From an uncultured Flavobacteriales bacterium (GTDB lineage: Bacteria > Bacteroidota > Bacteroidia > Flavobacteriales_D > Sanyastnellaceae), in contig CAJXOV010000101.1 in assembly GCA_913057815.1 (NCBI GenBank), forward strand, positions 1 to 7,534: a stretch of 7,534 nt of DNA, written 5' to 3'. Each line of letters opens with the position of its first letter. Position 1 is the stretch's first letter. Positions 5,710 through 7,534 of this stretch are shown here, in pieces. The notes under the pieces were generated by a model, which was not told where the DNA came from, ran no database searches, and was given only the letters and a program-made list of their open reading frames with translations. Position numbers and translations under genes: made by a program.

Positions 5710-7221
5710 GGTTAGTACCGCAGCAAAGATCATAGAGAATCCTCCTACCATCAACGCATATATTGGCTCTCCTGAGAACCAACTTGAAACAATATATCCT
5801 AAAACTGAAGCCGCCACTAGCTGAGGAATCACGATGAAAAAATTAAACACTCCCATGTAGTATCCCATCTTATTCGATGGCAAAACCGAACTTAACATTG
5901 CATATGGCATAGATAAGATACTTGCCCAAGCAATTCCAACTCCTATCATTGGACCCCATGTCAAAACCCAACCAGTTGGATCTGAAATATAAAAAACACT
6001 CATCAACCCAAACCCTCCAAGTAATAAACAGATAAAATGAGTGAACCTTAAACTAGATCTTTTTGCAACGACAGGCAAAAGAAAAGCCACAATAGCAGCA
6101 ATTAGATTATAATTGGCAAACATCGCTCCCACTTGATTAGCACCAGTATTATACAAATCTGATACTGGATCAGTAGTGCCATATATGTGGCTCGTTACCG
6201 CATCAGTTGTATATATCCACATTGAAAACAATGCAAACCATGAAAAAAACTGGACAAGAGCTAGCTGCTTCATTACCTTAGGCATACTTTGTAGATCGTT
6301 GATAATTGAAACAAATGGAGATTCATTTTTCCCTTTTATCTGCAGTATTCCGTTAAGGATAAATACAACACCACCTAAAGTGAATAACCCAAGAGACAAC
6401 ACTATTAAGTCTTTCTTTAATGAATTATGAAATATTAAAAAAGTAAATATTAATCCTAGCAGCAAAGAAGCTAAACCGTAACCTATTTGCTTTTTTCCGT
6501 TGGCCAAAAACCACTCCGAACTTAACTCTTTTTTTAAGAATTTCTGTGGATCAGAAGATTCGAAACTTTGTAATTCTTCTGGCGAATATTCTCGCGACTT
6601 TAATACTGTCCAGAGAACAGCTATAATAAATATACTACCCCCTAGGTAAAATGAATACTTAACACTATCAGGTATTATACCTTCAGGAGCATTATTAGCA
6701 ACTCCTAAATAGGTGAAGAATTCCGGCAATCGAGATGCTATATAAGCACCAATTCCAATAAAAAAACTTTGCGCAGCAAAACCTACAGCTCTTTGACTTT
6801 CAGGAAGATTATCTCCAACAAAAGCTCTAAAGGGCTCCATAGAGACATTAATAGAGGCATCCATTATCCATAATATGCCCGCAGCTACCCATAAAACTGG
6901 GGAGTTTGGCATAAAAAATAGTGCGACTGAAGCTAGAATTGCTCCTACTAGAAAATATGGCCTTCTTCTTCCAAATTTAGGATGCCAAGTCTTATCGCTC
7001 AGATATCCAATAATAGGCTGCACCAAGAGACCTGTTAATGGAGCGGCAACCCAAAGTATTGGCAAACTATCAATATCAGCTCCTAATGTTCGGAAAATTC
7101 GACTCACATTTGCGTTTTGCAAAGCAAAACCCATTTGGATTCCAAAAAACCCAAAACTCATATTCCAAATTTGCCAAAACGATAAACGAGGCTTAGAACT
7201 TGATTTTATCGAAGAGTCCAT
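5686..7221 (-). CDS. MFS sugar transporter, SLC45/GPH-like
   Basis: Predicted inner-membrane, probably proton-coupled, sugar importer of the major facilitator superfamily. The N-terminal half has six hydrophobic segments (near 16-36, 54-74, 87-105, 108-126, 146-165, 189-208). The loop after the second carries GYLSDKTW..KFGRRRP (72-88), the motif A variant of SLC45/sucrose-type carriers. The C-terminal half has six more (near 319-339, 366-385, 393-412, 418-438, 455-479, 487-505), with MPYA (438-441) and IPQLVAA (465-471) also seen in this group. The central region 209-318 holds a charged stretch plus two extra hydrophobic segments (near 246-264 and 271-293), so 14 may be present. At 511 residues it is about the size of plant sucrose carriers. 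Related bacterial carriers such as Caulobacter MalY move maltose. The neighbouring glucanase makes a glucan-derived oligosaccharide or disaccharide plausible, but the substrate is not proven. It seems to be a single-gene unit. Confidence 0.85.
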   Translation of the reverse strand: MDSSIKSSSKPRLSFWQIWNMSFGFFGIQMGFALQNANVSRIFRTLGADIDSLPILWVAAPLTGLLVQPIIGYLSDKTWHPKFGRRRPYFLVGAILASVALFFMPNSPVLWVAAGILWIMDASINVSMEPFRAFVGDNLPESQRAVGFAAQSFFIGIGAYIASRLPEFFTYLGVANNAPEGIIPDSVKYSFYLGGSIFIIAVLWTVLKSREYSPEELQSFESSDPQKFLKKELSSEWFLANGKKQIGYGLASLLLGLIFTFLIFHNSLKKDLIVLSLGLFTLGGVVFILNGILQIKGKNESPFVSIINDLQSMPKVMKQLALVQFFSWFALFSMWIYTTDAVTSHIYGTTDPVSDLYNTGANQVGAMFANYNLIAAIVAFLLPVVAKRSSLRFTHFICLLLGGFGLMSVFYISDPTGWVLTWGPMIGVGIAWASILSMPYAMLSSVLPSNKMGYYMGVFNFFIVIPQLVAASVLGYIVSSWFSGEPIYALMVGGFSMIFAAVLTLRIPAKS

Positions 7222-7252
7222 ATAAAAAAATTTACAGTAATTTAATAAATAA

Positions 7253-7269
7253 AGTGTAACCTATACACT
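7253..7269. promoter_or_regulatory. Operator-like inverted repeat AGTGTA-N5-TACACT
   Basis: A perfect 6-bp-arm inverted repeat, AGTGTA-ACCTA-TACACT, lies 32 bases upstream of the transporter start codon. It covers the candidate -7 element (7256-7263). There is no T-run on either side that would make it a terminator, so a dimeric repressor site is the simplest reading. The same arms and 5-bp spacer recur at 5633-5647. Confidence 0.5.
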
Positions 7270-7288
7270 ATCGTTAAGAAAACTCAAA
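7256..7288 (-). promoter_or_regulatory. Candidate promoter of the transporter gene
   Basis: On the minus strand TTTG (7285-7288) is followed after 21 bases by TAGGTTAC (7256-7263). The latter matches four of the six defined bases of TAnnTTTG. It lies just past the terminator of the preceding gene and is overlapped by the inverted repeat at 7253-7269. The leader down to the start codon is AT-rich and lacks a Shine-Dalgarno sequence. Confidence 0.35.
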
Positions 7289-7296
7289 ATTAATTC

Positions 7297-7330
7297 AAAA
7301 AAAAGGCACCGATTAATTGGCGCCTTTTTA
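7297..7330 (-). terminator. Strong intrinsic terminator after the right-edge gene
   Basis: On the minus strand AAAAAGGCGCC pairs with GGTGCCTTTTT across an 8-base loop (7319-7329 with 7300-7310). All 11 pairs form if one G-U pair is allowed, and an 8-base T-run ends the structure. It starts about 24 bases past the stop codon at 7354 and separates that gene from the transporter. The A-rich upstream arm means it could act on the plus strand too. Confidence 0.85.
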
Positions 7331-7353
7331 AAATATTTTATTGATCGTAGAAT

Positions 7354-7534
7354 TTATTCACACACTGACCCGAATGCTCCTAAGAAACCACCTAAATCAC
7401 TTACGTTAACAAATCCATCTCCTGTAAAATCTCCAGGACAACCACCAGCGGTAATCATACATGTTCCATCATCATTAGTAGCTAAAGGATCATAATTATC
7501 AGCAGAACAATCAGTACAACCTAACACTTCATAC
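7354..7534 (-). CDS. 3' end of a secreted protein with Cys linker and dockerin-like tail (partial)
   Basis: Only the last 59 codons are in the window; the gene runs off the right edge, so its 5' end and main domains are unseen. The visible part starts YEVLGCTDCSADNYDPLATN and continues DDGTC, a linker repeat of the same kind as in the two other tailed proteins. Then comes MITAGGCPGDFTGDGF, followed by VNVSDLGGFLGAFGSVCE and the stop. The EF-hand-like loop DFTGDGFVNVSD and the bracketing cysteines are conserved. One linker precedes the tail where the others have two closely spaced linkers. By analogy it is probably another secreted enzyme or binding protein of the same locus; its function cannot be told from this fragment. 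Confidence 0.85.
   Translation of the reverse strand, partial: YEVLGCTDCSADNYDPLATNDDGTCMITAGGCPGDFTGDGFVNVSDLGGFLGAFGSVCE

Noticed and set aside
6176..7225. Plus-strand open frames opposite the transporter
   Set aside because: They are shadows of membrane-segment codons, with no initiation context or known motif.

Overview
The window looks like an accessory polysaccharide-degradation region of a marine-type member of the Bacteroidota, probably Flavobacteriia or a close relative. The DNA is AT-rich. Start codons follow AT-rich leaders with no clear Shine-Dalgarno site. Candidate promoters resemble the TTTG / TAnnTTTG type of this phylum, and the secreted proteins have short signal peptides ending in ...GFAQ or ...GFSQ. 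Every supported gene is on the minus strand. The first 37 bases are not genomic: they contain a complete Illumina Nextera read-1 adapter ending in the Tn5 mosaic end, so the left edge is a contig end carrying library sequence.

Reading in the direction of transcription (right to left): (1) the last 59 codons of a secreted protein (7354-7534) that ends in a cysteine-bracketed, single-EF-hand, dockerin-like tail, followed by a strong intrinsic terminator; (2) a 511-residue MFS/SLC45-like sugar transporter (5686-7221) whose candidate promoter is overlapped by a perfect inverted repeat; (3) an intergenic region with two more copies of that inverted repeat (one imperfect), a candidate promoter and a 14-bp tandem repeat; (4) a 1140-residue secreted, cysteine-rich protein with no catalytic domain (2097-5519), made of seven CBM48-like modules, one lamin-tail-like domain, seven short Cys-Asp linker repeats and the same dockerin-like tail; (5) a terminator; (6) a 649-residue secreted GH16 endo-beta-glucanase (67-2016) with two of the same modules, five linker repeats and the same tail.

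A working model, which is inference: the GH16 enzyme cuts a beta-1,3-glucan such as laminarin outside the cell. The large repeat protein is a surface or released glycan-binding scaffold. The transporter brings released oligosaccharide or disaccharide across the inner membrane. The three tailed proteins share a C-terminal module that could be a sorting, anchoring or docking signal, since the recognised type A T9SS tail is absent. No SusC/SusD pair, cohesin or regulator gene lies in the window. No tRNA, rRNA, CRISPR array or insertion sequence was seen, and no gene-free stretch exceeds about 170 bases.
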